In this document: positions 8,677-17,139 of the stretch, one piece after another | How the letters are laid out: each line of letters opens with the position of its first letter | Numbering within the stretch: position 1 is the first letter of the stretch | Assembly: GCA_965263325.1 (NCBI GenBank) | Contig: CBDHGY010000002.1 | Coordinates: 1,178,001 to 1,242,000 of the forward strand | Length of the DNA: 64,000 nucleotides | Reading direction: 5' to 3' | Source: CBDHGY01 sp965263325 | Lineage (GTDB): Bacteria; Pseudomonadota; Alphaproteobacteria; Caulobacterales; Hyphomonadaceae | Program-made: the position numbers and the translations under genes | The notes under the pieces: generated by a model | Told to the model about the DNA's origin: nothing | Database searches by the model: none | What the model saw: the letters and a program-made list of their open reading frames with translations, nothing else

Positions 8677-9036
8677 CTAGAACTTCAGACCGCCCTCGCG
8701 GGCAGCATCTGCCAGAGCTTTCACCCGGCCATGGAACAAATAACCGCCGCGATCAAAAACGACGTCTTCAACGCCAGCTTTTTTCGCGCGCTCTGCAAGC
8801 ATCTTCCCAACCTCTGCAGCAGCAGACGTGTTGCCGCCTTTAGAGTTTTTGCGAAAGTCTGTTTCCAGCGTTGAAGCGGATGCGAGTGTCACACCCTTTT
8901 CATCATCGATGATCTGGGCGGAGATGTTTTTATGCGAGCGTGCAACTGACAGGCGCGGCCGGCCATTCGCCAGCTTTTTGAGGCGCGTACGTGTGCGCTG
9001 AGCGCGGCGCTGCATTTTTTGACGAGCGGTTTTCAT
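8677..9036 (-). CDS. rplR: 50S ribosomal protein L18
   Basis: 5S rRNA-binding protein of 119 residues, recognised by the RLSVARSHKNISAQIIDD core and the C-terminal FDRGGYLFHGRVKALADAAR segment. Its ATG overlaps the rplF stop by one base, suggesting coupled translation. Confidence 0.97.
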   Translation of the reverse strand: MKTARQKMQRRAQRTRTRLKKLANGRPRLSVARSHKNISAQIIDDEKGVTLASASTLETDFRKNSKGGNTSAAAEVGKMLAERAKKAGVEDVVFDRGGYLFHGRVKALADAAREGGLKF

Positions 9037-9647
9037 TACTTCTTCTTGCCTTCTTTGCGGCGGACATATTCGCCCTGATAGCGAACACCCTTGCCTTTAT
9101 ACGGCTCCGGCTTGCGATATTTACGGATCTCTGCAGCTACCTGACCGACAACCTGCTTGTCAGCGCCAGAGACGAGGATCTCTGTGGGCTTTTCACATTT
9201 GATCTCAATGCCTTCAGGAGCCTTGTAGACCACATCATGGCTGAAGCCCAGAGAGAGCTTGAGGTCCTTGCCCTGCATTTGCGCGCGGTAACCAACGCCG
9301 TGCAGTTCAAGGCGCCGTGAGTACCCTTCGGTGACGCCAGTGATCATGTTAGCTGCACGCGCACGGGACGTTCCCCACTGAGCGCGCGCCGAGCCATCAA
9401 GTGCCTGAGCATAGGTGATCTTCTTTTTACCCTTAGCCTCGATATCTGCGAGCTTTTCTTCTGCGGCTTTGTGCAGATCTGCGCGCGGCTTTAAGACCAA
9501 TTCGTTATCGTTGAGCTCTGGCGTGATCAGATCAGATACAACAAGGGTTTGGGTACCTTTCGGCCCCTTGGCTTCGATCGTTTGACCCTTCACTGATACC
9601 GTCGCACCTGACGGAACCGGAATGGGGAGCCTACCAATACGTGACAT
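9036..9647 (-). CDS. rplF: 50S ribosomal protein L6 with internal insertion
   Basis: L6 binds near the sarcin-ricin loop. Family landmarks are MSRIGRLPIPVPSG, GVTEGYSRRLELHGVGYRA and the C-terminal KPEPYKGKGVRYQGEYVRRK. The protein has 203 residues against about 177 usually. The surplus lies at residues about 56-86, between the first beta-sheet domain and WGTSRA, and is a lysine/alanine/glutamate-rich segment (HKAAEEKLADIEAKGKKK) likely to form a surface helix. The reading frame is intact, so this is a true insertion rather than an error. Confidence 0.97.
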   Translation of the reverse strand: MSRIGRLPIPVPSGATVSVKGQTIEAKGPKGTQTLVVSDLITPELNDNELVLKPRADLHKAAEEKLADIEAKGKKKITYAQALDGSARAQWGTSRARAANMITGVTEGYSRRLELHGVGYRAQMQGKDLKLSLGFSHDVVYKAPEGIEIKCEKPTEILVSGADKQVVGQVAAEIRKYRKPEPYKGKGVRYQGEYVRRKEGKKK

Positions 9648-9668
9648 CAGTGTTTCTCCAATATTCCC

Positions 9669-10064
9669 TTAGAAGACCCGGCAAAGAATTTCGCCGCCGA
9701 CATTCGCCGTACGCGCCGCATGATCAGACATCACACCGCGAGAGGTGGACAGGATCGAAATGCCAAGGCCGTTACGAATGAGCGGGATATCCTGCGCGGA
9801 AGAATATACGCGGCGACCAGGCTTGGACACACGCGCAACTTCCTGAATGACAGGAGCGCCTTCATAATATTTCAGTTCGATTTCAAGCTCTTTAAAGCCA
9901 TCTTTCTCGACTTCGGTGAAGCCGCGAATGTAACCTTCTTCGAGAAGCACATCGAGCACGCGGGCGCGCAGTTTCGATGCTGGGGTTACAACCGCGCTGC
10001 GGCCGCGCATCTGCGCGTTCCGGATGCGTGTGAGCATATCGCCGAGGGGATCACTAATGTTCAT
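9669..10064 (-). CDS. rpsH: 30S ribosomal protein S8
   Basis: S8 binds 16S helix 21 and in E. coli represses the spc operon. The 131-residue product begins with NISDPLGDMLTRIRNAQ and ends with the characteristic ILSTSRGVMSDHAARTANVGGEILCRVF region. Length and position between rpsN and rplF are standard. Confidence 0.97.
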   Translation of the reverse strand: MNISDPLGDMLTRIRNAQMRGRSAVVTPASKLRARVLDVLLEEGYIRGFTEVEKDGFKELEIELKYYEGAPVIQEVARVSKPGRRVYSSAQDIPLIRNGLGISILSTSRGVMSDHAARTANVGGEILCRVF

Positions 10065-10079
10065 GTTAATTCGCCTCCT

Positions 10080-10385
10080 CTACCAGCTCGATTTCACCAG
10101 ACCGGGGATCATACCCTGGTTGCCCAGCTCGCGCAGGGCGATCCGAGACATCTTCATTTTGCGATAATAACCGCGCGGACGCCCGGACACTTCGCAGCGA
10201 TTACGCACACGGGTCGGCGCGGAGTTCCGCGGCATCTCGGCAAGCTTCAGGCGAGCCTTGAAACGCTCTTCCGGTGGCAGGCTCTCATCGAGAGCAGCCG
10301 CCTTCAAACGTTCGCGTTTAGCGGCATAACGCTCTGCCAGCTTCCGGCGTTTTTCGTTACGTGCAATTGCGCTTTTCTTGGCCAT
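10080..10385 (-). CDS. rpsN: 30S ribosomal protein S14 (zinc-independent form)
   Basis: The 101-residue long form of S14, with the terminal VSGRPRGYYRKMKMSRIALR signature and no CxxC zinc motifs (only one cysteine, in RNRCEVSG). It is therefore the C-minus type used irrespective of zinc status. It lies between rplE and rpsH. Confidence 0.97.
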   Translation of the reverse strand: MAKKSAIARNEKRRKLAERYAAKRERLKAAALDESLPPEERFKARLKLAEMPRNSAPTRVRNRCEVSGRPRGYYRKMKMSRIALRELGNQGMIPGLVKSSW

Positions 10386-10403
10386 ATTGGTTCCTTCGCG
10401 CCC

Positions 10404-10955
10404 CTAGTTTCTGAACGGGAAGCCGCACTCAGTGAGCAACGCCTTCGCCTCTTCATCTGTTTTCGCCGTGGTGCAGACAATGATGTCCATACCGCGAATG
10501 TCTTCCACCTGATCGTAATTGATCTCCGGGAAGACAATGTGTTCCTTCACGCCCATGGCAAAGTTGCCACGGCCATCAAAACTCTTACCGTTCAGCCCGC
10601 GGAAATCCTTCACGCGCGGCAGCGCAATCGTGGTCAAACGATCGAGAAATTCGTACATACGATCGCGGCGAAGCGTAACCTTCGCACCAATCGTCATACC
10701 TTCGCGAAGCTTAAAGCCCGCAATCGACTTACGTGCCTTGGTCGCGACAGGCTTTTGACCTGCAATACGCTCAAGCTCAGCAAGTGCGTTTTTGATCTTC
10801 TTGGAGTCGGACACGGCTTCGCCGACACCCATATTGATCACAACTTTGTCCAGCTTTGGCATCTGCATTGGATTGCCGTACTTGAACGTCTCTTGCATCT
10901 TGGGCGCAATTTGCTCGCGATACTTTTTCTTCAGGCGAGGCTCATAATCAGACAT
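10404..10955 (-). CDS. rplE: 50S ribosomal protein L5
   Basis: 5S rRNA-binding protein of 183 residues. The start is the ATG at 10955, giving the N terminus MSDYEPRLKKKYREQ and overlapping the end of rplX by 8 bases; a longer open frame upstream would only read rplX out of frame. Family segments include VVINMGVGEAVSDSKKI, RDFRGLNGKSFDGRGN and the terminal LLTECGFPFRN. Confidence 0.97.
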   Translation of the reverse strand: MSDYEPRLKKKYREQIAPKMQETFKYGNPMQMPKLDKVVINMGVGEAVSDSKKIKNALAELERIAGQKPVATKARKSIAGFKLREGMTIGAKVTLRRDRMYEFLDRLTTIALPRVKDFRGLNGKSFDGRGNFAMGVKEHIVFPEINYDQVEDIRGMDIIVCTTAKTDEEAKALLTECGFPFRN

Positions 10956-11289
10956 CGATCGACTCTCCCGAACGTTTGGCATAGCGGGTCTTGCGGCCAT
11001 GCTCGTCAATCTTGAAACCCACACGGGTCGGCTTGCCGTCGCGCGGATCTGCGTGCGCAACGTTTGAAATATTAATCGGTGCCTCGAATGGGCGGATGCC
11101 ACCTTCGGGGTCTGCCTGTGAAGGCTTGACGTGCCGCTTGCGCACATTCACCCCCTGAACGACGACCTTCACATCAGTCTTCTTGTCGCTCTCTTTCGGG
11201 TTGATGATACGCAACACATTGCCGGTCATACCCTTGTCGCGTCCGGTGAGGACGACAACTTTGTCACCGCGTTTGATCTTAGCAGCCAT
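10948..11289 (-). CDS. rplX: 50S ribosomal protein L24
   Basis: A KOW-domain assembly-initiator protein of 113 residues. The KIKRGDKVVVLTGRDKGMTG start is the KOW motif, and GIRPFEAPINISNVA is typical of bacterial L24. It overlaps rplE by 8 bases and follows rplN by 2 bases. Confidence 0.97.
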   Translation of the reverse strand: MAAKIKRGDKVVVLTGRDKGMTGNVLRIINPKESDKKTDVKVVVQGVNVRKRHVKPSQADPEGGIRPFEAPINISNVAHADPRDGKPTRVGFKIDEHGRKTRYAKRSGESIDV

Positions 11290-11291
11290 AA

Positions 11292-11660
11292 CTACAAAAC
11301 CTCCGGCGCGAGCGAGATAATTTTCATGTGGTTCTTTGCGCGCAGTTCACGTGGAACTGGTCCAAAGATACGCGTTCCGAGCGGCTCACCATTATTATTG
11401 ATGATCACCGCAGCGTTGGTATCAAACCGAATAACCGAACCGTCCGCGCGCTTGATGTCTTTCGCAACCCGCACGACCACGGCCTTGCGCACTTCGCCCT
11501 TTTTTACGCGGCCCGTTGGGATCGCTTCCTTGATCGACACAACAATCGTGTCTCCTACGGACGCATATCGGCGACCAGCACCGCCCAGCACCTTGATGCA
11601 CTGGACGCGGCGCGCGCCGGAATTGTCAGCGACCCGCAGATTTGACTGCATCTGGATCAT
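11292..11660 (-). CDS. rplN: 50S ribosomal protein L14
   Basis: A 122-residue protein with the near-invariant start MIQMQSNLRVADNSGARRVQ and the IFGPVPRELRAKNHMKIISLAPEVL end. It shares one base with rpsQ, and lies within the tightly packed S10 operon. Confidence 0.98.
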   Translation of the reverse strand: MIQMQSNLRVADNSGARRVQCIKVLGGAGRRYASVGDTIVVSIKEAIPTGRVKKGEVRKAVVVRVAKDIKRADGSVIRFDTNAAVIINNNGEPLGTRIFGPVPRELRAKNHMKIISLAPEVL

Positions 11661-11899
11661 TAGTCAGCGCCTCCGGTCATCAGTTCCCAGCGCTTGAGCT
11701 TGGACTTTGGCGGGCATTCAATAATGCTAACCTTGTCGCCCAACTTGGCTGAGTTTGTTTCATCATGCGCATGGTAACGCTTTGTACGACGAACTGTTTT
11801 CTTCAGAAGCGGGTGCAGAAAGCGGCGCTCGACCAGCACAATTGCCGTCTTATCCTGCTTTGTTGAAACAACCGTTCCTGTCATTACGCGCTTAGGCAT
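11660..11899 (-). CDS. rpsQ: 30S ribosomal protein S17
   Basis: A primary 16S rRNA-binding OB-fold protein of 79 residues, recognised by MTGTVVSTKQDKTAIVLVER and the YHAHDE(T)N..KLGD motif. Standard size; its stop overlaps the rplN start. Confidence 0.97.
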   Translation of the reverse strand: MPKRVMTGTVVSTKQDKTAIVLVERRFLHPLLKKTVRRTKRYHAHDETNSAKLGDKVSIIECPPKSKLKRWELMTGGAD

Positions 11900-11915
11900 C
11901 TTTTATTATCTCCTT

Positions 11916-12140
11916 TTACGCGCTGGCTGCGGCGCGTTTGCGCTCAGCCATAATTGTTTTGATGCGAGCAATATCGCGGCGAACCACGCGAATACGCGCA
12001 GCTTTTTCAAGCGTTCCCGTTGCTTGTTGAAAGCGCAGGTTGAACTGTTCTTTCTTCAGCTTGGTTAGCTCTTCCTTGAGCTTGCCATCATCCATTCCCT
12101 GGATGAGCTTACGGCGCTCAGCTACTTTTTCCTTAGCCAT
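11916..12140 (-). CDS. rpmC: 50S ribosomal protein L29
   Basis: A small two-helix protein of 74 residues at the tunnel exit. The LTKLKKEQFNLRFQQATG core is diagnostic. It follows rplP by 2 bases and precedes rpsQ. Confidence 0.96.
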   Translation of the reverse strand: MAKEKVAERRKLIQGMDDGKLKEELTKLKKEQFNLRFQQATGTLEKAARIRVVRRDIARIKTIMAERKRAAASA

Positions 12141-12142
12141 GA

Positions 12143-12559
12143 CTAGATCCCCTCAATACGCTTGACGATCTTGCACTTCACAGGAAGCTTGGCAGCACCC
12201 AGGCGAAGCGCTTCACGGGCGATCTCTTCGCTGACGCCATCAATCTCGAACAGGATGCGGCCTGGCGCGACACGCGCTGCCCAGTAATCAACTGAGCCTT
12301 TACCTTTACCCATCCGAACTTCGATTGGCTTTGAAGACACAGGAAGATCCGGGAATACGCGGATCCATACTTTACCCTGACGCTTCATCTGGCGCGTAAT
12401 CGCACGGCGGGTTGCTTCGATCTGGCGAGCGGTAACACGCTGCGGCTGAAGCGCTTTCAATCCATAAGTTCCGAATGCCAAAGAGTAACCACCCTTTGAG
12501 TTGCCGTGGATCTTGCCTTTGAAGGCTTTACGATACTTGGTGCGTTTTGGTGACAGCAT
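12143..12559 (-). CDS. rplP: 50S ribosomal protein L16
   Basis: The 138-residue protein organises the A-site tRNA region. It starts MLSPKRTKYRKAFKGKIHG and contains RMGKGKGSVDYWAARV and ILFEIDGVSEE, the conserved L16 segments. It follows rpsC by 3 bases. Confidence 0.98.
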   Translation of the reverse strand: MLSPKRTKYRKAFKGKIHGNSKGGYSLAFGTYGLKALQPQRVTARQIEATRRAITRQMKRQGKVWIRVFPDLPVSSKPIEVRMGKGKGSVDYWAARVAPGRILFEIDGVSEEIAREALRLGAAKLPVKCKIVKRIEGI

Positions 12560-12562
12560 CTT

Positions 12563-13300
12563 TTATGCTCCCTGACCTGGCTGCGGGCCGGAAGCCGGTC
12601 CGCGATTGTCCGCGCGGCGAGCACGTGCCTGACCGGAAGACTCCAGCCGCTTGTCCTGCGCCATTGGATCATGCTCCATGATCTCGCCTTTGTAGACCCA
12701 GACCTTGATGCCGATAATCCCGTACGTTGTTTTCGCGCGGGCCGTACCATAATCGATGTCCGCGCGCAGCGTGTGCAGTGGCACAGAACCTTCCGCATAC
12801 TGCTCTGTCCGCGCGATCTCTGCGCCGCCAAGACGGCCAGACACCATGACACGAACACCCTCAGCGCCGAGACGCATCGCAGACTGGATCGACCGCTTCA
12901 TAGCGCGGCGGAATGATGCGCGGCGCTCAAGCTGGCGCGCGATATCGTCTGCTACAAGGTTCGCATCAATCTCTGGCTTACGGATCTCAACAAGGTTCAG
13001 GCGGACTTCATCTTCCGTCATTGTTGAGAGCTTCTTGCGAAGCGTTTCGATATCAGCGCCCTTCTTACCGATGACGAGACCCGGACGCGCAGTGTGAACC
13101 GTGATCATGCATTTCTTGTGCGGGCGCTCGATGATGATCTTAGAGATCCCCGCTTGCTTCAGCTTTGACTGAACATAGCCGCGGATCTTCAGATCCTCAT
13201 GCAGCAGGCGGCCATAGTCGGCGCTATCGGCATACCAGCGGCTGTCAGCGGTGCGGTTAATTCCTAAACGGAAACCAATCGGGTTTACTTTCTGACCCAT
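12563..13300 (-). CDS. rpsC: 30S ribosomal protein S3
   Basis: S3 lines the mRNA entry channel. The N terminus MGQKVNPIGFRLGI, the KH-type motif ARPGLVIGKKGADIE and the C-terminal domain GAEGVRVMVSGRLGGAEIAR are clear. The 245 residues include a poorly conserved Arg/Pro/Gly-rich tail after MEHDPMAQ. One base overlaps rplV. Confidence 0.98.
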   Translation of the reverse strand: MGQKVNPIGFRLGINRTADSRWYADSADYGRLLHEDLKIRGYVQSKLKQAGISKIIIERPHKKCMITVHTARPGLVIGKKGADIETLRKKLSTMTEDEVRLNLVEIRKPEIDANLVADDIARQLERRASFRRAMKRSIQSAMRLGAEGVRVMVSGRLGGAEIARTEQYAEGSVPLHTLRADIDYGTARAKTTYGIIGIKVWVYKGEIMEHDPMAQDKRLESSGQARARRADNRGPASGPQPGQGA

Positions 13301-13689
13301 TATGCGGCCTCCGCTTCAATGCTTGTGTCGCGCAGAACAATGGTCATCTGCGAGAAAGGTTTGTGAATGCGCGCCGCTCGGCCACGCGCGCGGGCGCGGA
13401 GACGTTTCATCACAAGGTTCTTGCCAACATGGGCCTGAGCCACAACGAGGTTATCGATGTCGAGCTCGTGATTATTTTCAGCATTTGCGATCGCGCTATT
13501 GAGCAACTTCAACACATCTTTCGCGTGGCGCTTACGGGAGAAGGTCATCTCATTGACCGCCCTCTCAACCGGAAGTCCGCGAATTTGCTGCGCCAGCAGA
13601 TTCAGCTTTTGCGGGCTCACACGAAGCATACGCAGGACCGCGCGCGCCTCATTGCTTGCCTGCTTCGGAGGGGATTTTGGCTTACCCAT
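13300..13689 (-). CDS. rplV: 50S ribosomal protein L22
   Basis: Tunnel-constriction protein of 129 residues. Conserved parts are the VSPQKLNLLAQQIRG segment and the beta-hairpin region ending in RARGRAARIHKPFSQMTIVL. Its N terminus is extended by about 12 residues (KPKSPPKQASNEAR). Confidence 0.97.
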   Translation of the reverse strand: MGKPKSPPKQASNEARAVLRMLRVSPQKLNLLAQQIRGLPVERAVNEMTFSRKRHAKDVLKLLNSAIANAENNHELDIDNLVVAQAHVGKNLVMKRLRARARGRAARIHKPFSQMTIVLRDTSIEAEAA

Positions 13690-13694
13690 GGGGC

Positions 13695-13973
13695 CTACTT
13701 CCTCTTCGCTTTTTTGTCAGCGCCGTGGCCATAGTAAGTGCGCGTCGGCGCGAACTCACCCAGCTTGTGACCCACCATCTCCTCAGAGATTGTGACCGGC
13801 ACAAATTTATTTCCATTGTGGACCTGAAAATTCAGACCAACGAACTGCGGCAGAATGGTTGAGCGACGCGACCAGGTTTTGATCACTGTGCGCTTCTCAG
13901 CCGCTTTGGCAGCTTCCGCCTTCTTCAGCAGGTAGCCGTCAACAAAAGGACCTTTCCAAACGGAACGTGGCAT
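13695..13973 (-). CDS. rpsS: 30S ribosomal protein S19
   Basis: A 92-residue head protein with MPRSVWKGPFVDGYLLKK at the start and the GHKLGEFAPTRTYYGHGADKK end. Standard length, between rplB and rplV. Confidence 0.98.
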   Translation of the reverse strand: MPRSVWKGPFVDGYLLKKAEAAKAAEKRTVIKTWSRRSTILPQFVGLNFQVHNGNKFVPVTISEEMVGHKLGEFAPTRTYYGHGADKKAKRK

Positions 13974-13987
13974 CTTCTCTTCGCTCC

Positions 13988-14818
13988 CTAGCGTTTCGCG
14001 TTACGACGGCGGATGATCAAACGATCCGTCGACTTGTTTTTGCGGGTCTTAGGACCGCGGGTTTTCTTACCCCAAGGTGTCACTGGGTGACGGCCGCCTG
14101 ACGACTTACCTTCACCACCACCGTGTGGGTGATCGAATGGGTTCATAACCACACCGCGAACAGATGGACGCTTGCCCTTGTGACGCTTGCGACCCGCTTT
14201 ACCGAGGTTTTGGTTCATATTGTCCGGGTTAGAAACCGCGCCGACCGTTGCAAGACAGCTATCGAGCACCATGCGAAGCTCACCAGATGTCAACTTGATC
14301 TGAGCATACCCACCATCGCGGCCAACGAGCTGCGCGTAAGCACCAGCTGCGCGAACCATCTGAGCACCTTTTTTAGGCTTCAGCTCGATGTTGTGAATGA
14401 TTGTTCCGACCGGAATGTTCTTAAGCGGAAGCGTGTTGCCCGGCTTGATGTCGGCCGTTGCAGACGAAATAACCGTGTCACCAACCGCAAGACGCTGCGG
14501 CGCAATAATATAAGCCAGCTCGCCGTCTTCATATTTGATGAGCGCGATGAAGGCTGTGCGGTTCGGATCATACTCCAAACGCTCAACTTTCGCCGGCATG
14601 TCAAACTTGTTTCGCTTGAAATCGATCTTGCGGTAAAGTTGTTTTGCACCACCACCAATACGGCGCGCCGTGATGCGGCCTTTATTGTTGCGACCACCTT
14701 TTTTCGTCTTGCCTTCGGTCAGCGCCTTAACCGGGCGACCTTTGTGCAAATCCGAGCGATCAACCAGAACAAGCTGGCGGCGACCGGGTGAGGTAGGATT
14801 AAACTTCTTAAGTGCCAT
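13988..14818 (-). CDS. rplB: 50S ribosomal protein L2
   Basis: A 276-residue protein required for subunit association and peptidyl transferase assembly. The conserved MNPFDHPHGGGEGKSSGGRH loop containing the histidine implicated near the catalytic centre is intact, as is the terminal KTRKNKSTDRLIIRRR. Standard length. Confidence 0.98.
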   Translation of the reverse strand: MALKKFNPTSPGRRQLVLVDRSDLHKGRPVKALTEGKTKKGGRNNKGRITARRIGGGAKQLYRKIDFKRNKFDMPAKVERLEYDPNRTAFIALIKYEDGELAYIIAPQRLAVGDTVISSATADIKPGNTLPLKNIPVGTIIHNIELKPKKGAQMVRAAGAYAQLVGRDGGYAQIKLTSGELRMVLDSCLATVGAVSNPDNMNQNLGKAGRKRHKGKRPSVRGVVMNPFDHPHGGGEGKSSGGRHPVTPWGKKTRGPKTRKNKSTDRLIIRRRNAKR

Positions 14819-14836
14819 GTCTTAAACTTCCCTGCC

Positions 14837-15139
14837 CTATACCGTCTGCGTCACATCGAATTCGATGGCGTCTTTCAGCGTCACGATGGCTTTTTTCATG
14901 TCGTTCTGACGACCTGGGCGACCACGAAAACGCTTGGTCTTACCCTTGCGAACAATTGTGCGAACCTTAGTCACCTCGACCTTGTAAAGCGCCTCAATCG
15001 CTTCTTTGATGGCAGGCTTTTCAGCGTCCATCGCGACCTCAAACACATACTGGTTTTCAGCATTCATGATCGTCGACTTTTCAGTGATGATCGGCGCGCG
15101 GATAATGTCGTAGTGATAATTACGAATTTCGGTGGCCAT
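14837..15139 (-). CDS. rplW: 50S ribosomal protein L23
   Basis: Chaperone- and SRP-docking protein at the tunnel exit, 100 residues. The IIRAPIITEKSTIM start and VRTIVRKGKTKRFRGRPGR segment identify it. It directly abuts the rplD end. Confidence 0.97.
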   Translation of the reverse strand: MATEIRNYHYDIIRAPIITEKSTIMNAENQYVFEVAMDAEKPAIKEAIEALYKVEVTKVRTIVRKGKTKRFRGRPGRQNDMKKAIVTLKDAIEFDVTQTV

Positions 15140-16063
15140 CTATTTGCCCTCCTTCGCGCGCTTCGCGAGAATGCGAGCAGCATATTCTTTATCGACCTTT
15201 GAGCGCGGCGGCTCACCAGCGATCATCTCTTTACACTGAGCCACCCACTCTTCGCGCTCAGCGCGAGCAGTGAGACCCAGCTTCTCAAGAACAGCCGCCG
15301 GATCATTTTCGACGAATGATGTCAGCGTGCCGAAACCTTCTTTGCGAAGCTCTCGCGCTGACTTCGGCCCGATCCCGTCAACCAGCTGAATGTCGTCAAT
15401 GAAGTTGTCTTTTGAGAATGGTGACGGCGCGAGTGAGCGACCCTCAAAGCGCGCATGCACACCCTCAACAGCGTCTTTTGTCAAAACCAGCGTGTCGCGG
15501 CGAAGAACATCATAAACATTCAATCCAGCAACCGGCAGAACATCCACATTCGGAATGTTGCGGGCAGACTTGGCGAAATTCTCATCAACGCTTTGACCAT
15601 CAATGATCAACGCATTTGTGAGACCCAGCGCTTCCAGCTTGCCGCGAAGATCTTTCGTGCCCGGCTTGTCGAGCTTCGCCTCGTCAAGAACGATGAGCGA
15701 ACCGTCTTTAGCCTTTGACGACAAAGCGTGCGCGAGAGCCAGCTTACGAAGACGCTTTGGCATACCATGCGCATGTGAGCGAACCCGCGGGCCGTGCGCC
15801 ACGCCGCCGCCAACAAAGATCGGCGCATTACGAGAGCCGTGACGCGCGCCGCCAGAACCCTTCTGACGAATGAACTTTTTGGTTGTTACTGACACTTCTG
15901 AACGTGTCTGCGTTTTGTGCGTACCCGCCTGGCGCTTGGCAAGTTGCCAGCGCACCATGCGATGAAGGATGTCGCCGCGAATTTCCTCAACGCCGAACAC
16001 ACCGTCGTCGAGCTTCGCTTTACCAGCGTCCTTGCCTTCAAGAGTTTTGACCGCGAGTTCCAT
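15140..16063 (-). CDS. rplD: 50S ribosomal protein L4 with C-terminal helix-hairpin-helix extension
   Basis: Residues 1-206 form a complete L4: FIRQKGSGGARHGSRNAPIF is the tunnel loop and NVYDVLRRDTLVLT closes the core. L4 binds 23S rRNA and in E. coli autoregulates the S10 operon. The protein is 307 residues against about 205 usually. The extra part (about 207-307) contains a helix-hairpin-helix-like domain, LVDGIGPKSARELRKEGFG (227-245) followed by FGTLTSF, EKLGLTARAE and EEWVAQ, then a basic tail VDKEYAARILAKRAKEGK. The same domain, clearly related, ends L3, encoded immediately upstream and overlapping by one base (TAATG). The function of the extension is unknown. Confidence 0.96.
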   Translation of the reverse strand: MELAVKTLEGKDAGKAKLDDGVFGVEEIRGDILHRMVRWQLAKRQAGTHKTQTRSEVSVTTKKFIRQKGSGGARHGSRNAPIFVGGGVAHGPRVRSHAHGMPKRLRKLALAHALSSKAKDGSLIVLDEAKLDKPGTKDLRGKLEALGLTNALIIDGQSVDENFAKSARNIPNVDVLPVAGLNVYDVLRRDTLVLTKDAVEGVHARFEGRSLAPSPFSKDNFIDDIQLVDGIGPKSARELRKEGFGTLTSFVENDPAAVLEKLGLTARAEREEWVAQCKEMIAGEPPRSKVDKEYAARILAKRAKEGK

Positions 16064-17139
16064 TATTCACCGCCCTCTGCCAGCAGCTTTTTGAGAAGGT
16101 CTTTGTCGACCTGCGCTTGCGGCTCACCGCCAGCAAGAATGTCTTTTGCCTGACCAACCCAGTCTTCGTTTTTGGCCTTCTCAGTCAGGCCGAGCTCTTC
16201 GAGAACTGCACCGCGCTCTTCGTCAGATGCGTTCACAAACCCGGAAAGCGTGCCGAGGCCTTTTTCCTTGAGGCTTTCTTCAGCTTTCGGCCCGATGCCG
16301 TCGACCAGCACAATCGTATCTGCAGCCGTGCCTTCAATCTTCGGCGCATCGCCAGAAGCTGCAGGCGCATCATCTTCCTTTGGAGCCGCCGCTTTTTCCG
16401 GAGCCTTGTAAGCACCCGGAGCAGGAGCCTCATCCGGACGCGCCGTCTTAACCGCATCGCGCACCTCAACCCATGATCCATCATGGCCCGGAATTGAGCC
16501 TTTAACGAGGATCAGACCGCGGTCTACGTCTGTACGCACCACTTCGAGGTTCTGAACCGTGCGGCGCGCAGAGCCATAATGGCCCGCCATCTTCTTGCCT
16601 TTGAAAACACGGCCAGGATCCTGGCACTGACCTGTCGAACCGTGCGAGCGGTGAGAGATTGAGACACCGTGGGAGGCGCGCAGACCGCCAAAGTTCCAGC
16701 GCTTCATCGCACCCGCAAAGCCGCGCCCGACGGTTACGCCGGCGACGTCAACCTTCTGACCCGCAACAAAATGGTCGGCTCCTACTGTGGAACCGACCTC
16801 TGGAAGTTGATCTGCGTCAACACGGAATTCACGGACTTTCGCCTTTGGCGCAACACCGGCTTTTGCATAGACAGCGCGCATCGGCTTGGAGACGCGCTTT
16901 GCCTTGCGATCGCCTGCGCCCATAATGACCGCGTTGTAGCCATCATTGCGCGTAACGTCGCCGCCCTTTTTGGTTTTCACTGCGCGGTCTTCATCTGTGC
17001 GCAGACCAACAACTTGGCAGTCTTCAAGCGCCAGAACGGTGACAGGCACATGCAGGCCGCCATCGTCAAAAATACGGGTCATGCCGAGCTTGCGCGCCAG
17101 CACGCCGGAACGTTTGGATTGTTCAACCAGCGAGGCCAT
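16063..17139 (-). CDS. rplC: 50S ribosomal protein L3 with C-terminal helix-hairpin-helix extension
   Basis: Residues 1 to about 232 are L3 (GVLARKLGMTRIFDDGG; RASHGVSISHRSHGSTGQCQ; GKKMAGHYGSARRTVQNL), an assembly initiator near the peptidyl transferase centre. The protein is 358 residues against 210-240 usually. An Ala/Pro/Asp-rich linker (about 233-275) leads into a helix-hairpin-helix-like domain: VLVDGIGPKAEESLKEKGLG (277-296), then EELGLTEKAK and WVGQAKDILAGGEP, ending in a lysine-rich tail. Domain and tail match those of L4 in sequence order, implying duplication or co-acquisition. The frame is open throughout and the stop overlaps the rplD ATG, so the extensions belong to the expressed proteins. 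Confidence 0.96.
   Translation of the reverse strand: MASLVEQSKRSGVLARKLGMTRIFDDGGLHVPVTVLALEDCQVVGLRTDEDRAVKTKKGGDVTRNDGYNAVIMGAGDRKAKRVSKPMRAVYAKAGVAPKAKVREFRVDADQLPEVGSTVGADHFVAGQKVDVAGVTVGRGFAGAMKRWNFGGLRASHGVSISHRSHGSTGQCQDPGRVFKGKKMAGHYGSARRTVQNLEVVRTDVDRGLILVKGSIPGHDGSWVEVRDAVKTARPDEAPAPGAYKAPEKAAAPKEDDAPAASGDAPKIEGTAADTIVLVDGIGPKAEESLKEKGLGTLSGFVNASDEERGAVLEELGLTEKAKNEDWVGQAKDILAGGEPQAQVDKDLLKKLLAEGGE

Noticed and set aside
9720..11015. Long open frame of 431 codons on the plus strand opposite rplE, rpsN and rpsH
   Set aside because: It is antisense to three certain ribosomal genes and has no family-like sequence; open antisense frames are expected in this codon usage.
14123..14791. 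Open frame of 222 codons on the plus strand opposite rplB
   Set aside because: Shadow of the rplB coding frame; the protein looks random and has no start context.
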